The notes: a model not told the origin generated them from the letters alone. A DNA stretch of 64,000 nucleotides from Stercorarius parasiticus (GCA_013396915.1 VWZL01000328.1:643141-707140), one strand, 5' to 3'. Positions 41,789 to 55,828 are shown, counted from the first letter of the stretch. Numbers and translations: made by a program.

Positions 41789-44026
41789 CTGAACAATGAA
41801 AAAAGTAACTTCAGTTAGGTAGAGGTGATAAATTTCCAACCATCCTCAGCAGGCTTTGTCAAGCAAACAGAAACATGGAAGTCACACCACTCTTGTTAGA
41901 ATGAAGAACTGGGAGTTAGTGTCTGTATGGGGCCCATACTCCTGACAAGCAAGCTGGGTTTTCGTATTGCAACACTAGAGAGAAGAATCCACCGATTTTA
42001 TGCTTCTGTCATCAGTGGCACATCAACACTGCTTGATGTGGCTATTCGTGGAAGGAGTGAGTTTTGTAACAGGCACCACGCTGACTGCCCACAGAGTCAT
42101 CACTGCATGGAGTCCATCACCTCATCCCCTGCTGACGTTCCTCATTTTTGACCCATATATAGGATCATTTGAGAAGAAGGTTTGGGGGGGACTTATCTTG
42201 AATAGGTGAACTTCTTCCTGGAAGTAAATCACTCACTACATTCTACAGTCTCTCCCAGCATTAGCTATTGCTCAACCTGCCTGAGGTCTACCAGAAGTAA
42301 AAAATCACCAATTTGTAATAAAGAAATTTTCAAATACTAAGTTACTCGCTCATCCTAAACTACAATTTCCCCTCAAGAGGCATGTAGCCTAGGAGAGGAC
42401 GCCATTTCTTTCGCTCACAGGCAGGTATGAAACACTATCAAGTTCTCCAGCTTCTAGAGCAGGTCATTGACTTTGCACCCCTCCAAAATGCAAATTTCAA
42501 GTCACAAAGTTCTTTTGCTTGAGCACTGTACTGTCTTTGAAAGCAGAGTCAAATGAACTCTTGTGTGCAGACTATCTCCGCTAGAAGAATATACAATTTA
42601 TGTGCTATATTTACGCTCCAGCATCATTAGTCGTTCAAAACAACTATTTCCTCTTACAATGGAAAATTTTAGCAATATTTTTATCTTTAGGGAGCACTAA
42701 ATTAATCAAGGACAGTGTAAGGTAGTAATAGTATGCTTACTCGGTATATTTATGTGTCCACAAACACACTTTAATTCAGTAGCAACATTTTTTTGTTTTA
42801 GGTTTACCAGACCATAGGGGATGAAGTTGTACGCTTTACTGTAGATAACTATCATCTCTCAGTCTAAGGAGAGAACCTGCTGTGCTACTACGCTATCACA
42901 CTGTTCTCATCACAATTTCGGTCTTGAATAACTATCCTTGCCTTGGAGATAGACCTATGGAACAGAACAGCTGTGGTCTGAAGCTTCAGACCTCACAGCT
43001 GAGGCCCAAACTGCTCTCCCACTGGTGTAGATGTTTCACCTATTCATAAAAGTCACATGACAATTAAGACTTAATGGTGGGAGAGTAGCAAAGGAAAAAT
43101 TTCACTGACTTTCCCTATTGGACTTATACTGATGATTATTAAACCAAAAATTTGAAGTCTGCTTTTCAAAGGAGTTACACTGCATTTTTAAAAGAAAATT
43201 GATAAAATATAATATCAACAAGGAAAAAAACACTAGGTAATTGTAAGTAATCACAAATCCAGTTACGATATTCTCTTTCATGCTAGTCTGTCATTGCTGG
43301 AGTCAGCGTATCAGAATTTTCAGGATTTATGACCATGTAAACCAACTTCCCTTGAACAAAAAAGGTGTTTCCTTACATCAGTATTTTAAATCCAGGAAAC
43401 ACCTTATTTGGTAGGCAGATACCACAACTATTAGAATTTTATCATTCCAGATAAACATAAACGGTTGCTACACACTAATTTCAATACTGTAAAAAAGCAC
43501 CGTCAGCAGGAGCAAGGCAGCAGTGCAGACGTACACTGACATCGGTGGTCACAGCTGAGCAGCAGCCAGGATCATGCGAAGGCAGTTTACAGCGCGTGGT
43601 ACTTTGGTCACAAATGAACTCTAGGCAGTTAGTAAAGTTTGTGGGCAGTCTGGAGAACTAGCTCAACAAAAATAACATCTAAAAAACTCTCGAGAATTTA
43701 AACTGAGAAATTGTCTATTTTGCAAATTAAATAGAGGGAAAAATACTGATTCTACACTTAGAAAAAATTACTGTAAGAAAAAATTGTGGCTGTAATTGAA
43801 CTTCAGATGTTTAACAGTGGAATTATTTCTTTTTAACTTAAAATGCCTTTATTTTCATACTTACTCATATACCAAGAAATAGGTAGCATCATCAGAGATA
43901 CTCTGTGCATTAAAGCAAATAAGTTTGGTTCTTTTTTTTTAATTTTGGGGGGCAATATTTAAGAAAAACTGATATATTAAACAAAATACAGCCTACCACA
44001 GAAACATTTACTGCCTCTTAACTGAC
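41789..44026 (-). other. Intron without the optional 25-residue exon
   Basis: This is AT-rich intron sequence. In the long human isoform a Pro-rich cassette of about 25 residues lies between the two flanking exons. I searched the minus strand here by eye for it (Pro-Tyr-Trp and Pro-Pro-Gly-Cys patterns) and saw no counterpart. Nothing else was recognised. Confidence 0.45.
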
Positions 44027-44138
44027 CTTCTTGAGCAGTTGGAACCATCCAGGTTGTGGTAGCAGTTGCCTTTTTAACACTTTCCATTTCAGTTTCATCT
44101 GTAATCACTTCCAGGGCCCCAAATTCATTCACCCTAAA
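44027..44138 (-). CDS. L3MBTL3: L3MBTL3 exon, RBPJ-interacting segment (residues 35-72)
   Basis: The exon sits between acceptor TGTCTTACAG and donor gtcagt and has 112 bases: 37 codons plus one base. It begins FRVNEFGALEVITDE and ends TTTWMVPTAQE, almost identical to the human protein. In the human protein this N-terminal part was reported to contact RBPJ. Trp64 and Pro67 in the TWMVP segment recall the hydrophobic-Trp-hydrophobic-Pro motif of other RBPJ partners, which is an inference here. The exon ends with G, the first base of codon 72, completed by the exon at 41788. Confidence 0.95.
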
Positions 44139-44599
44139 CTGTAAGACAAAACAAATGGCATAGAGTATAGTAAAAAAATTGTTCTCTTATCATGTCTCCT
44201 TCTGTTGACGAGGATAGTTTTTACATGGTGTCCTCACCATATTATCTGATTTCTACGAGTTTCTGCTTATCCCCAAGGAACTGGAAAACAAACCTTTCTT
44301 GTTTCTTTCAAGCAAAATGAAACCTCATTTTGTTATTAAAAAATATTAATTTCCAATAGATATTGACAAAGATGCCTCCACACGCAGATCTATATCTAAC
44401 TTACACACAAGAATCAAAAAAATCAGTAACACAAATTCATGGGAAAATCTCCTAACCATATGCTTTTCATTGCCAGCAAAATAACGCACTCCAGTCACTG
44501 AGTATTTTTGTTGATGAGAAGGGAACTGAACGTCAAATACAAATGCTTCACAGAGTACAGAAATTTCAGCATCCTCTGAAAACACAGTACTTCTCTGCT

Positions 44600-46600
44600 G
44601 TAAAGTGCACATAAACAAACATCTCAAGGCAGTTTATGAGCTGTTTAATTACACGCTGAACGTGGTATTACTGTCAGCCAGCAGCAAGGCTCAACAATAC
44701 CCCACATGCTGTGCTTACACAGGAGCACCGGGAGTTATAGCCGTCCTGCTGCCAGCAGAAAAGCATCTTCCAAATGTCGTAACGATTACAGCGCTACCAG
44801 ATGAAAATAAACTTCAGCTTCCCAGTCTACTTGGTTTGCAGGCCCAGCTGGTTACACGGGTTGAACTGAAGGCAGCGTTTTGTCCGTCTGAAACAGCAAA
44901 GGGGTGTAACTCTCTGAGCTTTGCCACAGAGGATAGGTCTCTGGCAGTGACGTGCTCTCACCAACGGAGATCAACAGGAAAAATTATGCCTGAGAGAGTC
45001 TTTCAAAGCTCCCCAGCACCCACCTGCGAGAATACTCCTTCAGGGCAGCAGCATGAAGCCTATTTCTGTTTCGCTGGTCAGGCAACTCTACCTTGGGAAA
45101 ATGAGAAGGGGAACAATTGCAATTGATCTTCTCTGTGCCTCTGGAGGCTGCAGGATGAATCACTCCCACTCGCTTTGGACCCTGCTATGGTATAGTACTG
45201 AAAATAAGCCATTCTGACTGAAAGCAAAGGTGAGCCTCATGACGTACATACCACAACAGTGTGCTTTCACTAATACAGTCCCTCCAGCCCCAGCAGTTGC
45301 AAAGAGCCAGAAGCTCCTAAGGAAGGCAGGCAGCTCAGGGGGAAGGAGAGGAAGAAGAGGAGGACCTCACAGTCCCATGACTTCTGGAGCCAAGATTTTT
45401 ACTTGCCATCAGCTATGCTCACAACAGATAACCCAAGTGTGGACAAACTGTCAATAAATCCATCTGGACTGAAAGACCAGGAGTTCAGTTTTGAAAGGCG
45501 CCCAGATGCAGTAACACCACATGCTCATACTCCAGTTTGTGGACAGACATTCACACTGTTCCATCCAAAGAAAAGCAGTGGAGTTACCATTCAGAAGAGG
45601 ATCCTTGTGTCTTACCCAGCCTGGCTCCTATTTTGGCTAAGCTCGTTTTTGCTGTTGGTGCTTTGCTGTCTCTGCAGTAGGTGGATGCCAGAGGGAAAGC
45701 CTTTCCTTGCTTCCAAGAGCTCTAACTCTGCAGCAGCTGGCTCAGCAAGGGGGCTGCGAGGCCACAACACAGTGGCCCACCAACCCACGGGTCACAGGGA
45801 GATTACTCACCAGCTTCTGGAAACACTTTCTGCACCCTCATACAACGCCAGCTGGAACATCCGTACACCGAAGGTATTTCTGAAGGTATATCCCAATTAA
45901 TACATGGGATATTCCTGCATGATCCAACCAATGTTCAGCCCCAACACTATACATAGGTTCCTTCTCCATCGGGGCCTCCTGTGGTACACAAGGATGTCAC
46001 CCTTGCTAGTGCAGTGACCCACCAGCCCTTCTGCCTGCAGCAGGGTGACTGACAGGTGTCAAATGAGGACAGACAGATGCCTGCAGGGAAGGCTGCCCCA
46101 GCTACCCTTTCACTGAGGCTGCTCACGGCAGCAAGAGACAAAGCCTTAAGGAAGCAGTTCTCCAGCAGCTGGGCCACCACGCTGAGCTGGGATCAGGGAT
46201 GGAGAGCGACCACTTGCTACTGCCTTAGCAACAACGCTACCAGGCCTGCTGCACCATGGGACCTCTGTATCTCCTGCTGTTGCCCTCAGACTGGCCTCTA
46301 TCAGCATCAGAGGCCTCGGGCTCCTCTTTGGAGGCAATCTTGTAGCAGTATGTCTGCTTTCACCTGCTGCTTCCCCAACTACAGGTACTTCAGCATTGCT
46401 GTGCACGCTGAGCTCTCCCTAGCTCACCAGAAAAACGCCTCAGAACTGGGGAGTCGTACTCTGGTTTTAGCTGGGGAGGAAAAGCAACAACAAAAAAACT
46501 TATGACTGAGGTTAACTGCTTAAAAACAGGATAAACAGATGTACAGAGCGGCATGCCGCACAAAGCCATCACAGGATAAAAGCTGGCAGAACAATGTGCC
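44600..46600. other. GC-richer block with several medium ORFs, unassigned
   Basis: Composition shifts from AT-rich to mixed for about 2 kb. Plus-strand open frames lie at 44605-45126 (173 codons), 45403-45900 (165) and 46056-46505 (149), and minus-strand frames lie at 45947-46180 and 46146-46406. None shows a domain or family signature that I recognise. The two longest share a reading frame but are separated by stops. Higher GC lowers stop-codon frequency, so frames of this size are expected by chance. An old repeat, a non-coding RNA or plain intron are all possible. Confidence 0.3.
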
Positions 46601-49600
46601 AACTAGTGTCTACTGCTGGAAGCGTGACAAAAATGGGTCTAGACTAATGGTGGTTTATGTGTCCACAAAAAAATTCAATACTTTAGGAAGCTTCTTCTAC
46701 CTAGAAAGTAGGCGACAACAAAAAAATAAAGGTAAAGGTTCGGTTGTAACATTTCCTGTGGTTCTGGTGATGCAAGCTTTTAATATAGTAAGAGCAGTCC
46801 TCCCATATATTTCCCTAGGTGTCCCAACAGTTTGGTGATACAGAGAAGGAAACAGTGCCATTGAGCCAACTTCTGAGGACAGACCAATAGCCTTCTGAGA
46901 AGTAAAAATTTGTTTCTAAGTCACCAGACACCTTAAGTAAATATATAAATTTGCATTGGATGAAGGATTTTCCTTAAATCTGTCTTCATTAGAGCAAAGA
47001 GCAAAATTCCCACTGATGGAAAACAAAGTCAAGCCATTATCAAGTACTTTTAAAATAATCTCACAAAGACGCCTGATTTTTGTCACTTCAATGTTTAAAA
47101 GAGAATAAATAATAAAGCTTGTTGGGTGTGAATTTAATCCACTTGACTTTTGACAAGTGCCTCTTTGCAAATTTGAAGTAAACTCTTAAGGAGACAACCC
47201 TCTATCGCACTCAATGGAGCCAAAAGTCTTAAAAGATCAGGAGGCAAAGAAGAAGAGGAGAATGAAACCTCAGCAGCTTTCATAAGCAAATTCACAGTAA
47301 GATAAACAGAAATTAATATAACATTTAGATAGAAAATTTAACTTTCAAAGTTTCATGTACAGGTGAGCAACAATGGCAAAAATACACGTTTTCAAGATAC
47401 TACGGTTTTATTTAACACAAATATAAACTGAGTTGGCAGGATGAGTCCAACTATTAGCGGGTAAGTATACAACACAGAACTTGGCTGCCTTGTTTAGCAG
47501 TTTCCACAACGATCAAAGGGGAACTAAACAGCAGCTTCCATCTAAACATCACTGGAGATTCCTTCCCCTCAGGGCTGAGATACTTCACATTCTTGGGAAA
47601 CGATACCCTGATATACCAGAACTTCAGCTTATATGACTGTTAATTTAATCCCCAGGAACACTTTCATATTCATTCAAGAAATAAAAAGCACACTGAGGGA
47701 AATCAAGGCTTAAATAAATAATGATCAAGCATTATAAATACTTTCTGAACCATTTCTGTCTGTCCACCTGCTAAGTTCTTCAATAGGGATCAAAACTACT
47801 ATCAATAAACATTTTTTTAATTAAAATTGCATTAAAATTTACATAGGACTGGAACAAGCACCATAAGTCACTGAGACAAAGCCTTTTCTAATTGCAGGTG
47901 ATAGTATCACACAAAATATTTCATAAATGTTTCAGCTGCAATGGAGAAGTGGATAGATTTTCTGTAACCGGTGTCTCTATTGAAAGCCCATTCCTGACTT
48001 TCTTTCTCAAAAAAACTTTCTTCTAACTCTTCATTTACATGTATTCATAGTCAGTTTATACCCATTTGTTCTTAACCCAACATTACCCTGTGGATTACAT
48101 AGCTCTAGCACCCTAGCACTTACTCTCTGGGCATGCATTTGAAGCAAGGAATTATGTACCCCCAAACTTAATTTTATTAGGCTAAGCACAAGCCACTTCT
48201 GGTCCTTTTACGAAAATGGTACTCAGTCTTCTTGATCAGCCCGTCATTCTTTGCCCACCATGTGCTGGGCTTAACTATGGTAATTCACTTTTTCTCAGTG
48301 AACCTGACTAAGTGTAACACTGTAGTGGACTTCTGCTTTCCCTCCTTCAGTGGTTTTAGGACCCTTCCATTTCTAATGGAAGTTCTTTCCCTTATCATGC
48401 GGGCTGGAAGGCACTCTGTAGTTTTATGTCAGGGGAATTATATATTAAAAAGGCTTTCAGTTCTCTTTCTCCACATTTCATTAAAATACTCAGTGTATTT
48501 GTGACTATGTGGGATAAAAATAAGTTTGCAAACAGTGCAAAATGCCTACCATATTGCAGATTAATTCTTAGAAATTCAAACCTATTGTGAAGAAATATAT
48601 ATGATCTAATTTCAGATTAAGTCCCTGCTGTTATATGTGTCTAATTCAGAGCAACAAACATCAGACTATCTCAGTTTGCTATTGCTTGTGCCCTTATAAG
48701 AATGTACAAGATCTCATCACTACTCACAGAAATCAAATCAGAATAAAGGCCACTATCGTTTTCTACAAGGTAAAAATATTATTTGGGAGAGCAGGCAGAA
48801 ATAAAAAAGAAGAAAAGGGAGCAACAACCGAAGTGCAAAGGACAAAAAAAGAAGAAAAAAGCCCTACACATCTTAATGCACAACTTCAAAATGAATTAAA
48901 AAAAACAGCCAACACTACCATCTACTGGGCAAGGTAAGGACAAGGAGCTCTTAGCAATAAATACAAATACAATTGTTACTGCATTCTGACAGTAACGTCA
49001 GGAGTAAAACTTATTCTGACCACACAGCACTGGTGGTGGACTAGCTCAGAATAAACCTGGAAAATGTATATTATCCAAACCAAAAGTAAATTGACCAAAT
49101 GTTATTCATGCCTATGAAGTAACTAAACTTTAACAGAGTTATACAGCAGTCCGTCAAGAGAGTCCATGTCTTGGAACTCCAGGGATAAAAGCCAAAGAAC
49201 TAGACTCAGATCTCTGGTTAGCAAACAGTTATCACCATTCTTCATTTTAATCACAGTTTAATCAGTGATTTCAGACAAATCAGAGCCTTTCTGGCATCTT
49301 ACAGCTCCTCCCTTTAAAGCAAAGGAATCACCTACCGACACCGTTATCGTCCAACCACATCCTGCTACATGCTAAACTATTTCTTACATATTATTTAAGT
49401 TGAATAAGTTAGTAAATGCCAGAACTTGCCCATTCAACCATTCTCCTCTTCTGTGTGTGTGTAATACAGGCTTTACATGCACGATCACATACTATTTTTT
49501 CCACAGAACCCCTGCCCCAGGCAGGGGCTGGATAGCACTCAGAAAATGAAGCAGCTGTTGTGTATTTTTATACTCTTTCTTCAAGCAGTAAAGCCAGTCT

Positions 49601-51550
49601 TATTTACTCTACAGGGTTTGAAAGTAGAATGACTGTTTATTTTCTTTAAAAAAAACCCCAACACTGGAATAACAAAGGGCATGTATCTAAAAAAGCTTTA
49701 GGCACTCTAGCAATTACTGTTACAATGCAGTGCAAAGTAATTCCTGAAACAAAACCTCTGTTCTCAGCCACTTACAAAAGAAAATAAAAATATCTCTTCC
49801 TAGCTCTTCATCCTTCTGAGTACTCTGCTCCCAGCTTATTTCAAAGCTCTCAGTAAGCATGTGACCCTTGATGCTTGCCTGGTCACAGAATTTTGACTCT
49901 TTCAGGGATGCAGAAGGTTAGGGGAACATGTCCCTGCACCTGGCTGTTCCCTTTCTTTAACGATGAGAAGGGATCCTGCCTGCACGCTCCTGCTCTGCCA
50001 AGTCCGGCAAAAGACAAACAATTTAAGTTGCATCCCAGGCTATTTAACGCTCCCTAAATCATAACCAGCAGACATTAAATTCCACACCACGACCAAGGGG
50101 CAGGGCCAGACGCTCTCTCACTGGAATGATGCTGTCAGCAAGAAAGTGGGGCACTTCAAGCAATCTTTGATTGATTTTAAGATGCATCAGTAATACTGCA
50201 ATAGGCTAATCCTGAAGTAACGAAGAAGAGAGAACAATTTGCATCCAAAAGGAAAGGTTTTTCCTATCATCTGGGCAGGCACAAGCAGGGAAGGATAAAA
50301 ATAATAGGAACATTCTCTCATCACTTCTGAACCGAAAGCTTAGGCACCATCAGAAAACATATACCTTTAGCAAGAGAGACTGACATTTCCCCAGCAAAAC
50401 ACCGATACCTCAGTCTCGTCTGCAGTAGTATTTATCTATGTTATTCTTACACACTCCTCAGGCTCTTCCAATCCCCCCCTCCACCCCAAGTGCTCAAGAA
50501 TTATCTTAGTACCAGACAGCTTCTCAATGATCTCTCTCCACTGCAAACTCAGTCTGCCTTATCTCCACTTCAGTAGGAAATTGCAGCTAAACAGACTTTC
50601 TTAAGGTGACACATAAATCAGTGACAGAGCCAGAAGTCAAGGCCTGCCAAGACGATGCTTATTGATCCAGAAGTTGACCTACAAAGCAACCCTGGCTCCG
50701 AATTATTTCGGCCAGAATATTTCTAAATACCAAACACTAATATCTCATGGGGAAGCCAAGCCAGTGACAAGTTAAAAAAAATTAATGGCTACCTGCCAAA
50801 GTTTGGTTCCAGTGAGTTGTTTGGCACCGCACAGGAAGGCTGTGGTAGAAACAAGTGCAGTGCTAAGCTTTCCTGTGTGGGACTTACCTGCATTAATCAC
50901 AAAACTATTCCTTTTCCTTCCTGAAATCCTCTGCCCAGTTATTTACAAGTCTAACAGCATCTACAGCAAATGACACAGTAGATTTTGTGGTAAAATACCA
51001 TGTGATCACTTAAGTGAAAACTCCACCATGACTACATATGAAGAAGCCCAATTAAAGATACAAAAGCAAACCTAATTCCAGCATTTCTTGGCTTTGGAGT
51101 TTCAGCAATTTCCTTTTTGGTAGGTTGTTTTTTTTTTTTTGTTTCAAAAAGGCAGAATCATTTAATGACAATGCAAAGCTTTAAACCAGAAATCAATAGC
51201 GATGAAGCACAGCATGAGCTAATCAATTACATTAGATTGCAACAGAAGAAAGTTACTTCCATGTGGAAAAGACCAGGCCACTAAGTACATCTGCTGGGGC
51301 TCACAAGTGCTCAGAGAAAGTCTATTCTGCCTTGCTTTCTCCTCCCTGTGCTACCCCTTACCAGCTTCCCTGAAGGGAATCTGTCTTCTTTCTGGAAAAA
51401 CGCCTTCCTGATGGAAGCAGTGACTTAACTGGTTCCCAGTAGTTGATGTTTCCCGCGGACACTCTCGGGGACCCTCCCTCGAGAGAGAAATGCCTCCCCA
51501 GATTCAGTGCAGCATATGCCACTGCATGAGGACAGAAATAGCTTTGCAGT

Positions 51551-51566
51551 AAAAAAAAAAAAAAAA
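51551..51566 (+). repeat. Poly-A tract (16 A)
   Basis: Uninterrupted run of sixteen A in the large intron. On the gene's strand it reads as poly-T. No recognisable retrocopy precedes it. Confidence 0.9.
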
Positions 51567-52083
51567 GTTGTTCTCTAAATGTTAATTATCTCAAGCAAGC
51601 TTGAATGCAATTTCAGAACGGGCAGGTGGAAGGATGCACTTTACTGCCTTGAGTTGCTGCACCTATGCATCCAGAAACACAGCACTGTGAATCACCGTTA
51701 CCTTCTTTACAGCGCGGCTGGAAATACCGAGCGCCACTGACCATTATTCCACCATTCATGTCCCACTATTACAGTTGGTTTCCTACCATATTAGCTGCCC
51801 AGCTTTATTTACAGGTTAATTTCTTCATCATCAAATTTATTTGTATTTTTTTTCCATTCAACCACAATTTGCAAGCTGGAAATAATGACCAAAATTCTGT
51901 CCATGCAGTATATAACAGCTCACTTTCCAAACACAAGTACTAGAAAACTCATTACAAAGTACTTCATAAACTTCTGTCACTGCAGTAGGAAGTGACTGTA
52001 AATTATTACAGCTTTTCCAATTTAATGAGTACATTTAAATCTTGAAGTGATGGTGTTACTGCCTGCACTCAGCACAGAGATTT

Positions 52084-52099
52084 AAAAAAAAAAAAAAAA
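52084..52099 (+). repeat. Poly-A tract (16 A)
   Basis: Uninterrupted run of sixteen A followed by a purine-rich stretch. Intronic, with no source element recognised. Confidence 0.9.
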
Positions 52100-53943
52100 G
52101 AGAGGAAAAAAGAAGAGTATTTCACATTTATATTCACACCATGCAGGGTAACTGGTAAGCAATGATGTTTTTCAGATGAGCATACATTACTTAGCCTGCC
52201 ACATGAAGGCATTCTGTAATTTGTAAAATATTTTAAACTCTACTGGAATTCAAGTTTTCTGTTTTATTTAAACATCTTGAAAGAACTAATATACAATGCT
52301 AAAATTTTTGTTCTCAGTCTTCAGTGCAACATAGTGTACAATTTTTAATTCTCCCTATCCCCTGTATAATTTGAAATTCTAGCGTTTTCCACAAGTATTC
52401 ATCTGTCACACAGCATGCTCAAAGCAGCATTCAAGAAGTATTAACTATTTTATGACTGTTTCTGCTAAAGAGTTTTAACAAAATCTGTATGAGAATGTAT
52501 TTCCACAGCTTTTTGTTGGGTGACAAAAATTCGACAATTAACAATGCTCAAAATCATAGGAAAAGAACATTTCAGCATTTTACCAATGTGGAAACAGATG
52601 TAGACCATGAGAACAGAGGTTTGGTATTTGACTGGGCTGCCTTGTTTTGATTAGACTGGGAAGTGAGTGCCCCCTCGTGCAGCCCATCTCAGTGAAGCCT
52701 GGGAGGCATGAAACTGCCCATAGGACTTCATAACAAAGAGAAATAATGCAATTTCCTATTTCTAATTTACTTCTTCTATAACATAAGAAAAGTTAAATTT
52801 AAGCAATGATAATAAAATATTGAGAAAAGTTATTTGGAAATGTTTCAAGCATTTTCCACTACTTAGAATAGCTTTTTACCTGCTTTTATTCATAGAGGAA
52901 CTTACATTCACAAAAATGAAGTGGTTCTTAAAAAAAAAAATGGTTGCTCAGATATGCTTGCCTGATAATCTGAGGAGGTTGGATATTAATATATCACACA
53001 AGAAAAGAGATTTCTTAAAAAATGCTTATGTAAAAATAAGCATGGAACTTCATCATGCAAGCAGTAAAAGACAAGCAAATGCCATATGACTTATATGACT
53101 AAAAATAAGGACTTCAAGTAGGTAACTCCCCAAAACTTCTATATTAAAAAAGCAGTATTTCAACATTTTGGTATACATTTAACTTAAAGCATACTCATAC
53201 AATATAGTTTACCAAATTGAGTATTCAAAGACTATTTTCCCCAACATTTTATGGAGACAAAAGACTAAATGTGAGAATATAAGCAACACATTGTCTGCAA
53301 TTAATAGTTCAGCTATTGCTTATTACTTATTATTAAAAAAAAAGGCACTCTATTGATGTAAAAATAGAATCTTTGGATTTGTGCATCTTGCTACTACACT
53401 GTTTTCACTGGATTTTTCAATTTCATTTCAACATAAATACATGGCAATGGTTTGATATGTTTAGTGGAACAATTCTATTATAATTTTTGAAAGACACGTG
53501 CAAGCTTACAAGAAGTAACTGCTATATAAGGGCATTTTCTTTACGTTCAGGACACAGTATTAAAATACCGTGTTATCAGGACAGTTCGGGTAAACCATCT
53601 GCATTAACCCTATTTGAGAATTCCACAAAGAGCATAACATATCTTCCACGATCACATTTACAGTTTCAAGGGATTAGTCACCCTTTTAACCATCAGTATT
53701 TAGAAGCAGCCCTGAAAAATGAGTTGTTACAATTATCTCAAAAGCTTAAAAAATCCGTACTATTGTAACAGCTCGAATTATTTTGGTGTCTGTATAAATG
53801 CCTAGTCTTTCACTGCGTCTTGATGCTCCCTGGTCCAGTGAGCTCCTCAGGCTAATTCTCCATTGTTAGAAAATATTCTTCCTTCAGTCAGTGTTAGAAT
53901 GGCTCCATTTCCATTTCATCCAGTAACCTCTTGCTTTTGTATT

Positions 53944-53957
53944 AAAAAAAAAAAAAA
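53944..53957 (+). repeat. Poly-A tract (14 A)
   Basis: Run of fourteen A followed by GAAAG. Intronic simple sequence. Confidence 0.85.
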
Positions 53958-54523
53958 GAAAGACCAGAATGAGCTGCCTGGCCAATTCTCTACGTATCTT
54001 TCATCATTCTGGGTACACTACCATCGCACCCCTGACTGTGTCTTCCTTAATGCCTGGACCAGAGAAAGAATCTCTGTCCAAAATCAAATACCTGTTTGTT
54101 TCCAAATAAAATAATAATAAAAAAAAACCAAAACAAAACAGAAGAGCAACCTCCGAATGAAGCTCGTGCTACCCTGAACAGGGCATAGTCAAGAATCTTC
54201 TTAAACAATTTCAAGTTACCCTCAGCTACACTTCCCAGTCCTTTCCCTCGCTTTGCAGGGAAGCTTTCCCATTCCCCATTCCTCTACTACTTAATTCCTT
54301 TACTAATTAACCAAACCTTTGCTTTGGTTTTGTTTCTTTTGACATAGGGTAACCAGAACTGAACAAAGCGTTTACCAGTGATTTATATGAGATTATTATA
54401 TCTTCCTGCACTGTTGCCTTTTGTATTTCTCAAACACTTCAGTATTATGTTTGCCTTTCATACAATGTTGCTTATTAAAATAGAAAGGTATTGTAAAACC
54501 CTGGACTATTTAAAAAAATACAG

Positions 54524-55828
54524 AGCTGGTTGGGGATGTGGAGGCTGCTGATAGCCTTGGCAGTAGCAACCATGAGATGGTGAGGTCTGAAATCCTGAAA
54601 GGAATGAGCAAAACAAATACCGAGGTAGCAGCACTGGACTTCAGGAGACGCAGATTTTGGCTTGTTCAGAAACCTGCTTGGCAGGATCACACAGGAGACT
54701 GTTTTAAAAAGTTAACGGGCCCAGGAGACTTGGATGTCTCTCCAGGGACCTCACACCAGGAGAATGATGCATGCCAATGTGCTAGAAGTTGAGCAAATGT
54801 GGATGAAGGCCAACATGAATGAACTAGGGACTCCTGACTTGGAAATGGAGGTATGCAGAAGTGAAACTGGGGAAACGTTACACAGAGACTGTATATAGTG
54901 ATATTGCTGTAGTGCACAATTAGGAAACTCAAAGCTCTGCTGTGGAAGAAACCAGCAAAGCCAACAAGAAAGGCTTCTATATATGTACAGAAGCAGAAGC
55001 AAATTACCAAATTAGACAGAGTGGCTGATCAACTGAAGGGCAGGTTTGCTAATCAGAAAGACCTCAACATGCTGAAGAAACAGGCCAACAAGATCTCATG
55101 AAGCTCTACAAAAGCCCATGCAAGGCCCTGCACCTGGGACTGAACAGCTGCCTGCACCGGTACAGCCTGGCGACTGACTATCTGAAAGCAGCTTTGCAGA
55201 AGACCTACGAGCGGAACACAAGTCAGCAACGTGCCCTGGCAGCAAAGGCGGCCACAGGCATCCAGGGTTACTCTAGCAAAAGGGTAACCAGCAGCTCAGG
55301 GGAACTGACTATTCCCCTCCATTCAATACTGATGAGACTGTACAGAGACTACTGTGTCCATCACAAGAAAGACAATAACACAGTGCAGCAAGTCCAGCGG
55401 GTGTCCACCAAAACAAGTAGGGGCTATAGCAGATGACTGCAAGATGCAAGGAGAAGCTGAGAGAACTTGTTTGCTCGGTCTTGAGAAGAGAAGGGGAGAT
55501 TTTACTGCTGTCTTCCAGTAGTTAATGGGAGGATATAGAAGGGATGGAGCCAGGTTTTGGACAAGAGGCAACAAGCACAAGCTGCAAAAGGGGACATTCC
55601 AATCGAGTATCAGTAAAAGGAAAAAATCACTGTGAGGGTGGCCAATGCTGGAACAGGCTGCCCAAAGAGACTGTGGTATCCCCAACCCTGGAGGTAACCA
55701 AATCTGTATCAGACAAGGCCCTGAGCAACCTGATCCAAGTCAGCCAGAGGTCTGGCCTGGTCAGGGGTGGTCTCCTGAGGTCCTTTCCAAAGCAAGTTAT
55801 TCTGCGAGTCTGTTCTATGACTCTGTGA
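54524..55828 (+). mobile_element. Old, gapped CR1 (LINE) copy
   Basis: The left part (54524-about 54780) reads, in the plus direction, as a decayed piece of CR1 ORF2 between endonuclease and reverse transcriptase. Landmarks are LVGDV, SNHEMVRSEIL and LDFRR. The middle (about 55060-55440) resembles the late reverse-transcriptase and 3' region, with AACAAGATCTCATGAAG and a 'ccctgcacctggg'-like stretch, but stops and deletions break the frame. The right part (about 55440-55828) has CR1 3' landmarks: GAACAGGCTGCCCA, CTGAGCAACCTG, GTCCTTTCCAA, then an imperfect octamer end, TTCTATGACTCTGTGA. Divergence and internal deletions suggest an old insertion. It lies antisense to L3MBTL3 and cannot encode an active protein. 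It could be two adjacent fragments of the same family. Confidence 0.75.
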
